Source: an uncultured Stenotrophomonas sp.
GTDB taxonomy: Bacteria; Pseudomonadota; Gammaproteobacteria; Xanthomonadales; Xanthomonadaceae
DNA length: 64,000 nt
NCBI RefSeq assembly: GCF_945952405.1
Contig: NZ_CAMFIA010000001.1
Location: 372,001 to 436,000, forward strand
Reading direction: 5' to 3'
In this document: positions 18,200-25,731 of the stretch, in pieces
Layout: every line of letters starts with the position of its first letter
Position numbering within the stretch: position 1 is the stretch's first letter
Position numbers and translations under genes: made by a program
Notes under the pieces: model-generated
What the model saw: the letters and a program-made list of their open reading frames with translations, nothing else
Databases searched by the model: none
What the model was told of the DNA's origin: nothing

Positions 18200-19873
18200 T
18201 CAGCGGGGCGCGGCCGGTGAGGCCGCAGCGGGGGAGGCGGGGTGGCGCTTGCGCCATTGCTTGAGCACGGCGGTGCGCAGCGACAGCAGCAGCAACCAGC
18301 ACAGGAAGCCGATCGCCAGCCAGCCGCTCAGGGTGAACACATCATTGAAGCCACGCACATTGGCTTCGCGGCGCGTGGTCTGCGCCAGCTGCGCGCTGCC
18401 CTGTGCACTGCGCAGCACGGGGTCGGTGACCTGCGCGGCGTACAGCTGCTGCTGGATGCGCAGGCGCTGCGCAACCACTGGGTCGGCCGGGTCGAGCTGG
18501 CTGGTCAGCGCGCTGGAGTACAGCTGTTCGCGATGCAGCTGGAAGGTACCGAGTACTGCCGAGCCGGCCAGGCCGCCCAGGGTCTGGGTGATCGACAGCG
18601 TCACCAGGAACGTGATCATGTGGTCCACGCCCTGTTTCAGCGCGGCGGAAATGCCGAGCATGATCAGCGGGCCCATGAACATGCCGGCACCGACCGAGGC
18701 CAGGAACTGGCTGACATAGAAGTCGTGTGGCCGGTCCAGGCTGGTGCGGTGCTGGTCGAAGAACGCGGCTGCACCGAGCAGCAGGATCGCCATCAGCAGC
18801 TGCGCGATCAGCCGCTTCGGGCCGAAGGTGAGCGATGCTGCCGCGATGCCGGTGACCACGCCGGCCAGGATCACCACGAACAGCGGACGCAGCTGGTCCG
18901 GGCCCATGCCCAGCGTGCGCATCAGGTTGACCACGCCGTAGGACTGCTCGGTGGTCAGGAAGCGGATCAGGAACGCGCCGACGATGAAGTGCAGTACCGG
19001 CAGGCTGGCCAGCCAACGCGTCTGCAGAAGAGGATTACGCCGGTAGTGTTCGATGATGAAGGCGGTGGTGGACAGCGCGATGGAAGCGACCAGCGACCAG
19101 CCCAGCCACGGCGTGTCGAGCCACCAGCGCGTATAGCCCTGCGCCAGCACCACCACCAGCAGGGCGACGGCCGGCGCGAGCAGGGCGAAGGTGAGGAAAT
19201 CCAGCGGTTCGAACGCCTTCACCTGGATGCCCGGCGGCAGTTTCAGCACCACCACCGCGGCAAAGGCACACAGTGCGAGGCCGGCTTCGAACGAGTACAA
19301 CTGGTGCCACTGGCCGGTATCGACCAGCCCCGGCGAGACGATCCAGGCAATCGGCACCGCCAGCTGCGAGAGGCCCACGCCGACCACCAGCAGGTTGCCG
19401 GTGAAGCGCCGCGGCAGGGCCTGCAGCATGTACAGCGTACCCAGCGTCGAACACGCGGCACCGGCGAATCCGCTGGCGGCGCGCGTCAGCAGGGTGGTCT
19501 CGAAGCTGCCGACGAACAGGTGCAGCACCGCCAGCGCCGCGTACAGGCCCAGGCCGATCTCGGCGAACAGGCGGATGCCGTACTGCTGGCGGAACTTGAA
19601 CGCCAGCAGGTTGGCGGTGACGTTGACCATCGCGTAGGCCGCCACCAGCCAGCTGCCCTGGGTCGGGGTCAGCGCCAGCTGGCCCTGCAGGAACGGCAGG
19701 TTGGCAGTGACCAGCGCATTGCCGAGGCCGCCGGTGATCGCCACCAGCAGCGATACCAGCGCGTAGGCCACGCGCCGATAGGGCGGATGCCAGGGCATCG
19801 AGGCCGACCCGGGCATGGTCGGCTTTTCGTGCTCCTCCCAATCCGGAACCGGCTTCAGATACGGCTGGACCAT
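18200..19873 (-). CDS. EmrB/QacA-type MFS drug efflux transporter
   Basis: A 557-aa DHA2-family (14-TM) proton antiporter, recognisable from motif-C-like and TM patterns, and paired with the fusion protein. A loop before the last TM carries the extra soluble segment typical of EmrB. ATG 19873 shares one base with the TGA stop of the tetR gene (TGATG), indicating translational coupling. Frames open further upstream overlap tetR and are discarded. Substrates cannot be told from sequence; hydrophobic drugs are likely. This is not the emrCAB operon described in S. maltophilia, whose regulator is MarR-type. Confidence 0.9.
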   Translation of the reverse strand: MVQPYLKPVPDWEEHEKPTMPGSASMPWHPPYRRVAYALVSLLVAITGGLGNALVTANLPFLQGQLALTPTQGSWLVAAYAMVNVTANLLAFKFRQQYGIRLFAEIGLGLYAALAVLHLFVGSFETTLLTRAASGFAGAACSTLGTLYMLQALPRRFTGNLLVVGVGLSQLAVPIAWIVSPGLVDTGQWHQLYSFEAGLALCAFAAVVVLKLPPGIQVKAFEPLDFLTFALLAPAVALLVVVLAQGYTRWWLDTPWLGWSLVASIALSTTAFIIEHYRRNPLLQTRWLASLPVLHFIVGAFLIRFLTTEQSYGVVNLMRTLGMGPDQLRPLFVVILAGVVTGIAAASLTFGPKRLIAQLLMAILLLGAAAFFDQHRTSLDRPHDFYVSQFLASVGAGMFMGPLIMLGISAALKQGVDHMITFLVTLSITQTLGGLAGSAVLGTFQLHREQLYSSALTSQLDPADPVVAQRLRIQQQLYAAQVTDPVLRSAQGSAQLAQTTRREANVRGFNDVFTLSGWLAIGFLCWLLLLSLRTAVLKQWRKRHPASPAAASPAAPR

Positions 19874-20457
19874 CAGCGGGCCTCGCTGGCTGCTCCCTGG
19901 AGACCCCCGCGCAGCAGCTGCAGGGCGCGCCCGGCGAGTTGGGCGCGCTCGTCGCGGGTCTTGCCGCGCAGGGCGGCCCCCAGCATGCCCGAGATCAGCG
20001 AAATATCCGTCTTCTCCAGGTCGGCACGGCACAGGCCGGCGGCCTTGGCCCGCGCAATCGGTGCTTCCAGCAGGTCGCGCACGGTCTCGCGCGCGCTGCG
20101 CATGGCCGGCACTTCCGGATCGACCGCGCGCCAGTAATCGGCCAGCGCTGGCGAATCGATGATGCGTTGGGCCATGCCGTCGAAGACCTCGAACAGGGCG
20201 TCGTCGCGGTCGCCAAGCTGTTCGACCTGGCGCCGGATGCGGTCCACGGTCCGTTGCAGCAGGGCCTGGATCAGCGCGGTGCGATCGGGGAAGTTGCGGT
20301 ACAGGGTGGCGCGGCCGACCTGGGCACGTTCGACCACCAGGTCCAGCGGGGCGGTGACGCCGTGTTGGCCGAAGACATGATCGGCGGCGTCGAGGATGAG
20401 GGCACGGCGGGCAGCAGCATCGGCACGTTGAGCGGTCATGGGTTTATTTTCGGACAT
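19873..20457 (-). CDS. TetR/AcrR-family repressor of the efflux operon
   Basis: A 194-aa protein (from ATG 20457) with an N-terminal HTH (ALILDAADHVFGQHGV, then VGRATLYRNFPDRTAL) and a ligand-binding C-terminal domain. It is the first gene of the tetR-MFS-HlyD operon, consistent with a local autorepressor that is released by a pump substrate. Start choice is uncertain: ATG 20457 lies inside the perfect palindrome at 20451-20466, whereas ATG 20439 (MTAQRAD) would place the palindrome fully upstream. Neither has a good ribosome-binding site. Confidence 0.85.
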   Translation of the reverse strand: MSENKPMTAQRADAAARRALILDAADHVFGQHGVTAPLDLVVERAQVGRATLYRNFPDRTALIQALLQRTVDRIRRQVEQLGDRDDALFEVFDGMAQRIIDSPALADYWRAVDPEVPAMRSARETVRDLLEAPIARAKAAGLCRADLEKTDISLISGMLGAALRGKTRDERAQLAGRALQLLRGGLQGAASEAR

Positions 20458-20466
20458 TAATGTCCG
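20451..20466. promoter_or_regulatory. Putative TetR operator
   Basis: CGGACATTAATGTCCG is a perfect 16-bp palindrome at the 5' end of the tetR-efflux operon, the size and place expected for a TetR-family operator. A related half (CGGACA on the minus strand) occurs about 40 bp upstream. Confidence 0.65.
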
Positions 20467-20549
20467 GTTGGCGAGACGTTGAGTGACGGGATTGTCCGTT
20501 TGTTGTCGTACGCACATCTTTGTGACGTTCGTGTGATGGGTGTCGCAAT

Positions 20550-20574
20550 AAAAAAGGGGGCCCGAAGGCCCCCC
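20550..20574 (-). terminator. Terminator of the TonB-receptor gene
   Basis: On the minus strand: GGGGGGCC, loop TTCG, GGCCCCC, then TTTTTT. It lies about 90 bp after the receptor stop. It would also insulate the tetR promoter from receptor readthrough. Confidence 0.85.
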
Positions 20575-20584
20575 GCGAAATGGT

Positions 20585-20652
20585 CAGTGGATCCACGCCC
20601 GGCGTGGATGGGAGGGGGCAGAGCCCATTCCGCTGGAATGGGTCCCGACCCC
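20585..20652. repeat. SMAG-like palindrome plus family-B inverted repeat (copy 2)
   Basis: First, GTGG followed by ATCCACGCC/GGCGTGGAT (about 20587-20609), a SMAG with a changed head. Then family-B arms 20614-20631 and 20635-20652 with loop GCT. Inner stem CATTCC pairs with GGAATG, so the pairing is kept although the bases differ from other copies. Confidence 0.7.
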
Positions 20653-20661
20653 GTTGCGCGG

Positions 20662-22866
20662 TCAGAAGAACGCGCGGATGCCGAACGCCACGCCACGGCC
20701 CGGCAGCGGCGAGTAGTCACGCAGCAACGAGGTGTGCGGGCGCACTTCGCGGTTGGTCAGGTTGCTGCCATCCAGGAACACCTCGTAGCTGTTGCTGGCG
20801 TTGCGATCCCAGCGGTAGGCCAGGTGCGCATCGACCAGGGTGTAGCCGTCGCTCGGCGCTTCGTTCTGGGCGACATCCTTCTGCCGGCTGTAGCGCACCG
20901 CGCCGACCGAGGCGCGCCAGCCGTCCTTCGACCAGCGCAGGTCGGCGCCGACGCGGGCCGGGGCGATGCGCGGCAGGTAGCCGGTGTTGGCCAGCACCAC
21001 CGAGTAGTTGTGGTTGTGGTCGCCATGCGGCACGGCGATGTCCAGGTTGCGGCTGCCGCTGCCATCCAGCTTGGCCTTCACGTAGTCACCGAACAGGCGC
21101 AGGTCCCAGTCACCGGCGCCGCCTTCGAACAGGTGCACCAGGGCTTCGGCTTCGGCACCGCGGAAGACTGCATCCTGCTGCGTCCAGGCACGCACCGGCA
21201 GCCCTTCGGTAACCCCGGTGTCGGCTAGATAGATGAAGTTCTTGAACCTGGTCTGGTAGACCGAGGCGGAGAAGTCCAGGCGTTCGCCGTGGGTGTGGAT
21301 GCCCAGTTCGATGCGCTGGCCGCGCTCGGTCTTCAGGTTGGCATCGCCGATTTCCAGCGAACGGGTGGCGATGTGCGCGCCAGCGGCATACAGCTCTTCA
21401 TTGGTCGGCGCACGCTCGGAGCTGTCCACGCCGATGCGCAGGTCCACCGCATCGTTGAGCTTCCAGATACCGGCGGCAGACAGGTTGGTGGCGCCGAAGG
21501 TGCGGCGGCGGTAGTCACCGCTGGGATCCAGCTTGACCTGGTCGTGGCGGCCACCCAGTTCCAGCTTGAACGGGCCGAACTGCTTTTCCTGCAGCACGAA
21601 CACGCCGATGTTGCGGGTGCCGGTATCCGGAACGAAGGCCTCTTCGCCCTTGGCACCGAAATCGCTGTTGCCGAACTGCAGGCCGAAGGCGCCGTCCCAG
21701 CCGCCGATCTGCTGCTGTACCGCTTCCAGGCGTGCTTCGATGCCGCGGTTGGTGAAGCGGGTGGACGGCGTGCCGGCTTCCAGTTCCACATGCTCGTAGT
21801 CGGTGTAGGCCACGCGTGCATTGATGTTCTTCAGGAACGACACCGGGTTGTAGATGCCGGCCTTGGTCTCGAAGCGGTTCTGCACCATGTCGATGCGCAC
21901 GTCGTGCTCGTCACCGCCTTCCTCTTCGTCACCATGGTCGTGACCGTGGTCATGGCCATGATCATCGCCGTCGGCGTGCACGTGCGCGCCATTGGGAATG
22001 CCATAGTTGGTGCGGTAGGTGCTGGCCGAGACGCCGAAGTAGCCGCCTTCACCCAGCCAGGTTGCGCCGACACCGCCAGCGCGGGTCCGGATCGAGCTGT
22101 TGTCCAGGCGGCCACGGCGCGGTTCCTCGCCTTCGGCCGCATCATGGTCATGATCGTGGTCATGGTGGTCTTCAAGGCGGTCGATCACCGCGTAGCCGGG
22201 AATGCGGTAGTCGTCGCCATTGCGCACCAGGCCGTCCACGTGCAGCACGACATCGCCGCTGACGCCATCCAGGCGGAACATGCCGCTGCGCTCGTTGTTC
22301 ACCGAATTGCCGCGCAGTTCGGCGCGGCCGCTGAGCGGACGCTCCGGCAGCTCGCGGGCGATGCGGCCATCCACCACGTTGACCGCGCCACCGATGGCGC
22401 CGCTGCCGAACAGCAGCGTGGCCGGCCCCTTCAGCACTTCGATCTGGTCGGCCAGGAACGGCTCGATGCTGGTGGCGTGGTCGGCGCTGACGGTGGAAGC
22501 GTCCATGTTGCCCATGCCGTTGGAGAGCACGGCCACGCGCGGGCCTTCCTGGCCGCGGATGATCGGGCGGCCGACGCCGGGGCCGAAGAACGTGCTCTGC
22601 ACGCCCGGCAGCTTGGCCACGGTGTCACCGAGGGTGCCGGCCTTCTGTTCGTCCAGGCGCTCACCGGCCAGTACGTCCACCGGGCGCGCCAGCGATTCGG
22701 CATCGCCCTGCAGCGGCGAGGCGGTGACCTGCACCGACGACAACTCGGTCAGGTGGCGGTCACGGTGCGAGTCGTCGGCGGCGGCCGCGAACGCGGCCGA
22801 GGGCAGCAGGGCGGCGAGGGCCAGGGCCAGGGAATGCGGCTTGAACCGCGGGGTTGGGGCGGGCAT
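20662..22866 (-). CDS. TonB-dependent receptor, zinc-type (ZnuD-like)
   Basis: A 734-aa outer-membrane receptor. Signal peptide about residues 1-28; plug domain with RPIIRGQEGPRVAVLSNGMG; 22-strand barrel ending in FF. Two extracellular-type loops are His/Asp-rich (HHDHDHDHD; HGHDHGHDHGDEEEGGDEHD), as in ZnuD-type zinc receptors. A Zur-like box lies 13 bp upstream of the start codon, and zur is 3.7 kb away. Inferred role: TonB-driven uptake of zinc or a zinc chelate when zinc is scarce. RBS AGGA precedes ATG 22866; a terminator and inverted repeats follow. Confidence 0.88.
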   Translation of the reverse strand: MPAPTPRFKPHSLALALAALLPSAAFAAAADDSHRDRHLTELSSVQVTASPLQGDAESLARPVDVLAGERLDEQKAGTLGDTVAKLPGVQSTFFGPGVGRPIIRGQEGPRVAVLSNGMGNMDASTVSADHATSIEPFLADQIEVLKGPATLLFGSGAIGGAVNVVDGRIARELPERPLSGRAELRGNSVNNERSGMFRLDGVSGDVVLHVDGLVRNGDDYRIPGYAVIDRLEDHHDHDHDHDAAEGEEPRRGRLDNSSIRTRAGGVGATWLGEGGYFGVSASTYRTNYGIPNGAHVHADGDDHGHDHGHDHGDEEEGGDEHDVRIDMVQNRFETKAGIYNPVSFLKNINARVAYTDYEHVELEAGTPSTRFTNRGIEARLEAVQQQIGGWDGAFGLQFGNSDFGAKGEEAFVPDTGTRNIGVFVLQEKQFGPFKLELGGRHDQVKLDPSGDYRRRTFGATNLSAAGIWKLNDAVDLRIGVDSSERAPTNEELYAAGAHIATRSLEIGDANLKTERGQRIELGIHTHGERLDFSASVYQTRFKNFIYLADTGVTEGLPVRAWTQQDAVFRGAEAEALVHLFEGGAGDWDLRLFGDYVKAKLDGSGSRNLDIAVPHGDHNHNYSVVLANTGYLPRIAPARVGADLRWSKDGWRASVGAVRYSRQKDVAQNEAPSDGYTLVDAHLAYRWDRNASNSYEVFLDGSNLTNREVRPHTSLLRDYSPLPGRGVAFGIRAFF

Positions 22867-22878
22867 GGGCAGGTCCTT

Positions 22879-22893
22879 TGTTACAATGTATCA
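22879..22893. promoter_or_regulatory. Zur-box-like site for the TonB receptor
   Basis: TGTTACA-A-TGTATCA, a 7-1-7 palindrome with one broken pair. It matches the enterobacterial Zur core TGTTATA-N-TATAACA at 11 of 14 positions. It sits just upstream of the receptor's ribosome-binding site. Confidence 0.6.
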
Positions 22894-22957
22894 ATCGCTG
22901 GGCGCACGCATCCCGTCGGTGCGACAGGGGGAGGGAAACCGTGCGGGTCGGGAACTG

Positions 22958-22974
22958 ATGTTATATTATTCCAT
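22958..22974. promoter_or_regulatory. Zur-box-like site for the MerC-domain gene
   Basis: ATGTTATATTATTCCAT matches the enterobacterial Zur consensus ATGTTATA-N-TATAACAT at all but two positions. It lies 28 bp before the MerC-family ATG in an A+T-rich promoter patch that stands out against the GC-rich surroundings. Confidence 0.7.
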
Positions 22975-23001
22975 AACGATTCGCCGACCCTGCTGGAAGT
23001 C

Positions 23002-23415
23002 ATGTCCCTGTCCTCACGCCTGCGCCACCTGCTCGACCGTTTCGGCGCCACTGGTTCGATGCTGTGCGCGGTGCATTGCGCGGTGATCCCCGTGCTGCTG
23101 GCGGCGGCACCCTCGCTGGGCCTGTCGTTCTGGCTGAGCGATGGCGTGGAGCAGGCGCTGGTGGTGTTCGTGACCCTGCTCGGGCTGTTCAGCCTGGTCT
23201 GGGGCTACCGCCGGCACGGTGCGCTGCGTGCGCTGGGCTTCCTGATCCCCGGCCTGGTCGCGCTGTGGGCCGGCGTGCTGTACGACCCGCTGCACCACAA
23301 CGCGGTGCCGCATGCGGTGGTGATGACCGTCGGTGGCCTGCTGGTGGGTGTCGCCCATCTGGTCAACCTGCGCCTCAACCACGGCCACGTGCACGACGCC
23401 AGCTGCGCGCACTAG
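23002..23415 (+). CDS. MerC-domain integral membrane protein
   Basis: A 137-aa protein with four TM segments and the MerC-type pair CAVHCAVIP at the end of TM1, plus a His-rich tail ending HGHVHDASCAH. MerC proteins carry mercuric ions across the inner membrane, but chromosomal members beside Zur boxes are more likely to handle zinc or another soft metal (inference). It is divergent from the TonB receptor, and each has its own Zur-like box. ATG 23002 follows GGAAG; the frame is open far upstream without meaning. Confidence 0.85.
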   Translation: MSLSSRLRHLLDRFGATGSMLCAVHCAVIPVLLAAAPSLGLSFWLSDGVEQALVVFVTLLGLFSLVWGYRRHGALRALGFLIPGLVALWAGVLYDPLHHNAVPHAVVMTVGGLLVGVAHLVNLRLNHGHVHDASCAH

Positions 23416-23525
23416 GCGCTCCGTGATAGGATTTTCGATCGTGCGCGGGGGCGCCCAGCAAGGCGGCCCCGCCGAACCCGTGTCAGTACGGGGTAACCAG
23501 ATTTCACACTTGAGGAGTTGAAGAC

Positions 23526-23705
23526 ATGGGTAAGGGTGACCGCAAGACCGCCAAGGGCAAGCGCTACAACGCCAGCTACGGCAACGCCCGTTCGCACACC
23601 GCGAGCAAGGTCGCCGTAGGCGCCGCCGCCCCGGTTGCCAAGAAGACCGTGGCCAAGGCTCCGGCGAAGAAGGCTGTGGCGAAGAAGGCCGTCGCCAAGG
23701 CCTGA
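23526..23705 (+). CDS. 30S ribosomal protein bTHX with Ala/Lys tail
   Basis: A 59-aa basic protein. The first 24 residues (MGKGDRKTAKGKRYN, ASYGNARSH) match the bTHX family, known from Thermus as a 26-residue peptide lodged in the 30S head. The remaining part is an Ala/Lys/Val/Pro-rich, histone-H1-like tail with repeated AKKAVAKK units, likely disordered and RNA-binding. A strong RBS GAGGAG lies at 23512-23517 and a strong terminator follows, marking it as a real, highly expressed gene in spite of its size. Confidence 0.9.
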   Translation: MGKGDRKTAKGKRYNASYGNARSHTASKVAVGAAAPVAKKTVAKAPAKKAVAKKAVAKA

Positions 23706-23727
23706 TCCGGCCGACCGACCGGTCCAA

Positions 23728-23762
23728 AGAAAAACGCGGCGCCTGGCGCCGCGTTTTTTTTG
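23728..23762 (+). terminator. Terminator of the bTHX gene
   Basis: AAAAACGCGGCGCC/TGGCGCCGCGTTTTTTTT: a GC-rich stem of about 9-10 bp, extended by A/T pairs and followed by eight T. Confidence 0.93.
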
Positions 23763-23791
23763 TGCCTGTCCGCAGGCCGGCGTGCGTCCTT

Positions 23792-23850
23792 GTAGCGCCG
23801 AGCCGATGCGCGCCCGGCCTGATGCAGCCGAGCGCAGGCCCGGCGCTACA
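23792..23850. repeat. Two SMAG half-elements in inverted order
   Basis: GTAGCGCCG starts at 23792 and its reverse complement CGGCGCTAC ends near 23849. Each flank has a partly matching inner stem (GCGCCCGGCCT; AGGCCCGGC). It looks like a tail-to-tail SMAG pair, with outer ends able to pair with each other. It lies between the bTHX terminator and the convergent NPP gene. Confidence 0.6.
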
Positions 23851-23856
23851 GCCGGA

Positions 23857-25107
23857 TCAGCGCAGGGCTTTCTTCAACGTTTCCGGATTGCCGTCGTTCG
23901 GCGCTGCCGGTACCTGCAGCAGATGGGCCAGCAGCGGATAGACATCGACGTTGTCGAAGCCATCGATCACCAGACCCTGCCGGAATGACGGGCCACGGGC
24001 CACGAACACCGCACGCATGGAGGGCAGGGCGTTGTCGTAGCCATGCGAGCCACGGTCCTGCTTGGAACGAGTGGCGATCCTGTCCCGGTGCAGCGCGTCC
24101 CAGCCCTCATCCATGGCACAGACGATGGCCGGAACCCGCGGATGCGTGCCGTAGTGCCAGCGCGGCGGCAGGTCCGCCTTCTTCCAGCACTGGTAATGCG
24201 GGTGGCGGCCGAGCAGGGCGCGTTCGGCCTCGGCTTCGCGGCCCGCTACCGGCACGAAACCCACCGATTGGCCCTGGCTGACATTGCGCGCGATGGCCGG
24301 ATCGACCATCGACTCGGTCGCGATCACGTGGCCGTCGGCGACCGCGGCCATGCCATGGTCGGAGACCACGATCACATTGGTGGTCGCGGCCAGGCCGCGC
24401 TGCTGCAGGCCATCGAGCACCTGGCCGATGATCTGGTCGGCGCGCACGATGGCGTCCGCGTACTGCTGCGAGGCGGGACCGTAGTGGTGTCCCGCCTTGT
24501 CCACGTGCTCCATGTACAGGGTGGTCAGGCGTGGCGCATCGGCATCGGTCTGCGCCAGCCAGTCGAGGACGATGCCGGCGCGCTGCTCCAGCGGCTCCTT
24601 GCCGTCATACATGCGCCATTGGCTTGGGCGCACACCGCGGATCTCCGACTCGCTGCCCGGCCACGACGTGGTCGCCGTGCGCACGCCGACGTTTTCGGCG
24701 CCTACCCAGATCGGTTCGCCGCCCCACCAGCCACTGTTGGTGACCGCGTCGCGGTTGCTGAGTTCGAAACGCCCCAGCGCCGCATCGTCCATGCTGTTGT
24801 TGACGATGCCGTGGTGGTCCGGACGCAGGCCGGTGACGAGGGTGTAGTGGTTGGGGAAGGTCAGCGATGGATACGAGGGTGTCATCCAGCGTGCGCGCAC
24901 GCCCCCGTCGATCAGCCGCTGCAGGTTCGGGGTCAGGCCGCGGTCCAGTGCGTCGGCGCGCAGGCCGTCGATGGAAATGAGCAGCAGCTTCGGCGGCGTG
25001 GCCGCAGCGACCGGCGTGGCCACGGAGGCGAAGGGGGCGGGCGCGGTGGTGCAGGCAGCCAACGGCAGCAGCAGCGCCAGCGCGCAGGTCAGGCGTACGG
25101 AAGTCAT
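23857..25107 (-). CDS. NPP-type nucleotide pyrophosphatase/phosphodiesterase, lipoprotein
   Basis: A 416-aa member of the alkaline phosphatase superfamily. Lipobox LAAC puts the lipid on Cys19. Metal and catalytic residues are readable: Asp47 in ISIDGLRAD and nucleophile Thr83 in PSLTFPNHYTLVTG. The spacing is the same as Asp54/Thr90 of the Xanthomonas NPP enzyme of known structure. EHVDKAGHHYGP, VVSDHGM and DRGSHGYDN carry the remaining ligands. It should hydrolyse nucleotide pyrophosphate or phosphodiester bonds in the envelope. It is alone on its strand, with a family-B repeat upstream. Confidence 0.9.
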   Translation of the reverse strand: MTSVRLTCALALLLPLAACTTAPAPFASVATPVAAATPPKLLLISIDGLRADALDRGLTPNLQRLIDGGVRARWMTPSYPSLTFPNHYTLVTGLRPDHHGIVNNSMDDAALGRFELSNRDAVTNSGWWGGEPIWVGAENVGVRTATTSWPGSESEIRGVRPSQWRMYDGKEPLEQRAGIVLDWLAQTDADAPRLTTLYMEHVDKAGHHYGPASQQYADAIVRADQIIGQVLDGLQQRGLAATTNVIVVSDHGMAAVADGHVIATESMVDPAIARNVSQGQSVGFVPVAGREAEAERALLGRHPHYQCWKKADLPPRWHYGTHPRVPAIVCAMDEGWDALHRDRIATRSKQDRGSHGYDNALPSMRAVFVARGPSFRQGLVIDGFDNVDVYPLLAHLLQVPAAPNDGNPETLKKALR

Positions 25108-25179
25108 CCGCGCATGATAAGCCGGAGCAATGACGTACCAAAGACACGGTGCGCTATCGCGTGCCGTGCCTCCCGTCGT

Positions 25180-25219
25180 GGGGTCGGATCCTTTTTCCCG
25201 GGAAAAGGGATCTGACCCC
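25180..25219. repeat. Inverted repeat, family B (copy 3)
   Basis: Arms 25180-25199 (GGGGTCGGATCCTTTTTCCC) and 25200-25219 with no loop; two mismatches. It lies between ogt and the downstream NPP gene and probably ends the ada-alkA/ogt transcript. Confidence 0.82.
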
Positions 25220-25239
25220 GGTCTCCGTCGGGCTGCGGC

Positions 25240-25731
25240 TCAGGCGAACAGCGGGGCCTGGCGCTGTTCCAGGCGCAACAGCGCGGCCTTGGTTTCCAGG
25301 CCGCCACCGAAGCCGGTCAGCGCCCCATTGCTGCCGATCACGCGATGGCAGGGCAGGATGATCGGCAGCGGATTGCGGCCATTGGCCGCGCCGACCGCAC
25401 GGGTTGCACTGGGCTGGCCCAGATGCTGCGCCAGCTGCAGGTAACTCCAGGTCTGGCCGAACGGAATCAGCGCCAGCGCCTGCCAGACGCGCAGCTGGAA
25501 TGGCGTGCCGCGGGGGGCCAGCACAAGGTCGAACCGGCTGCGCTCGCCGTGCAGGAACTGCAGCAGCTGTTCGCGTGCTTCCGGCAGTGCGTCCGGCGCA
25601 TGGTGCCAGTCGTCGCGACCGCGTGCCGGATGGCGGTTCTCCGGAAACAGCACATGTGCCAGGCCGCGCTCGTCACCGGCGATGGTCAGCACGCCGATCG
25701 GGCTGTCGAAACGGTCGAACAACAGCGTCAT
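25240..25731 (-). CDS. ogt: Methylated-DNA-protein cysteine methyltransferase
   Basis: A 163-aa suicide repair protein that takes the alkyl group from O6-alkylguanine onto Cys128 in ILPCHRVIG. The DNA-binding helix and Arg finger region (TRAVGAANGRNPLP) precede it. The start ATG overlaps the TGA of the Ada-AlkA gene (ATGA), so translation is coupled. Together the two genes repair O6-alkylguanine, methylphosphotriesters and N3-alkylpurines. Confidence 0.95.
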   Translation of the reverse strand: MTLLFDRFDSPIGVLTIAGDERGLAHVLFPENRHPARGRDDWHHAPDALPEAREQLLQFLHGERSRFDLVLAPRGTPFQLRVWQALALIPFGQTWSYLQLAQHLGQPSATRAVGAANGRNPLPIILPCHRVIGSNGALTGFGGGLETKAALLRLEQRQAPLFA

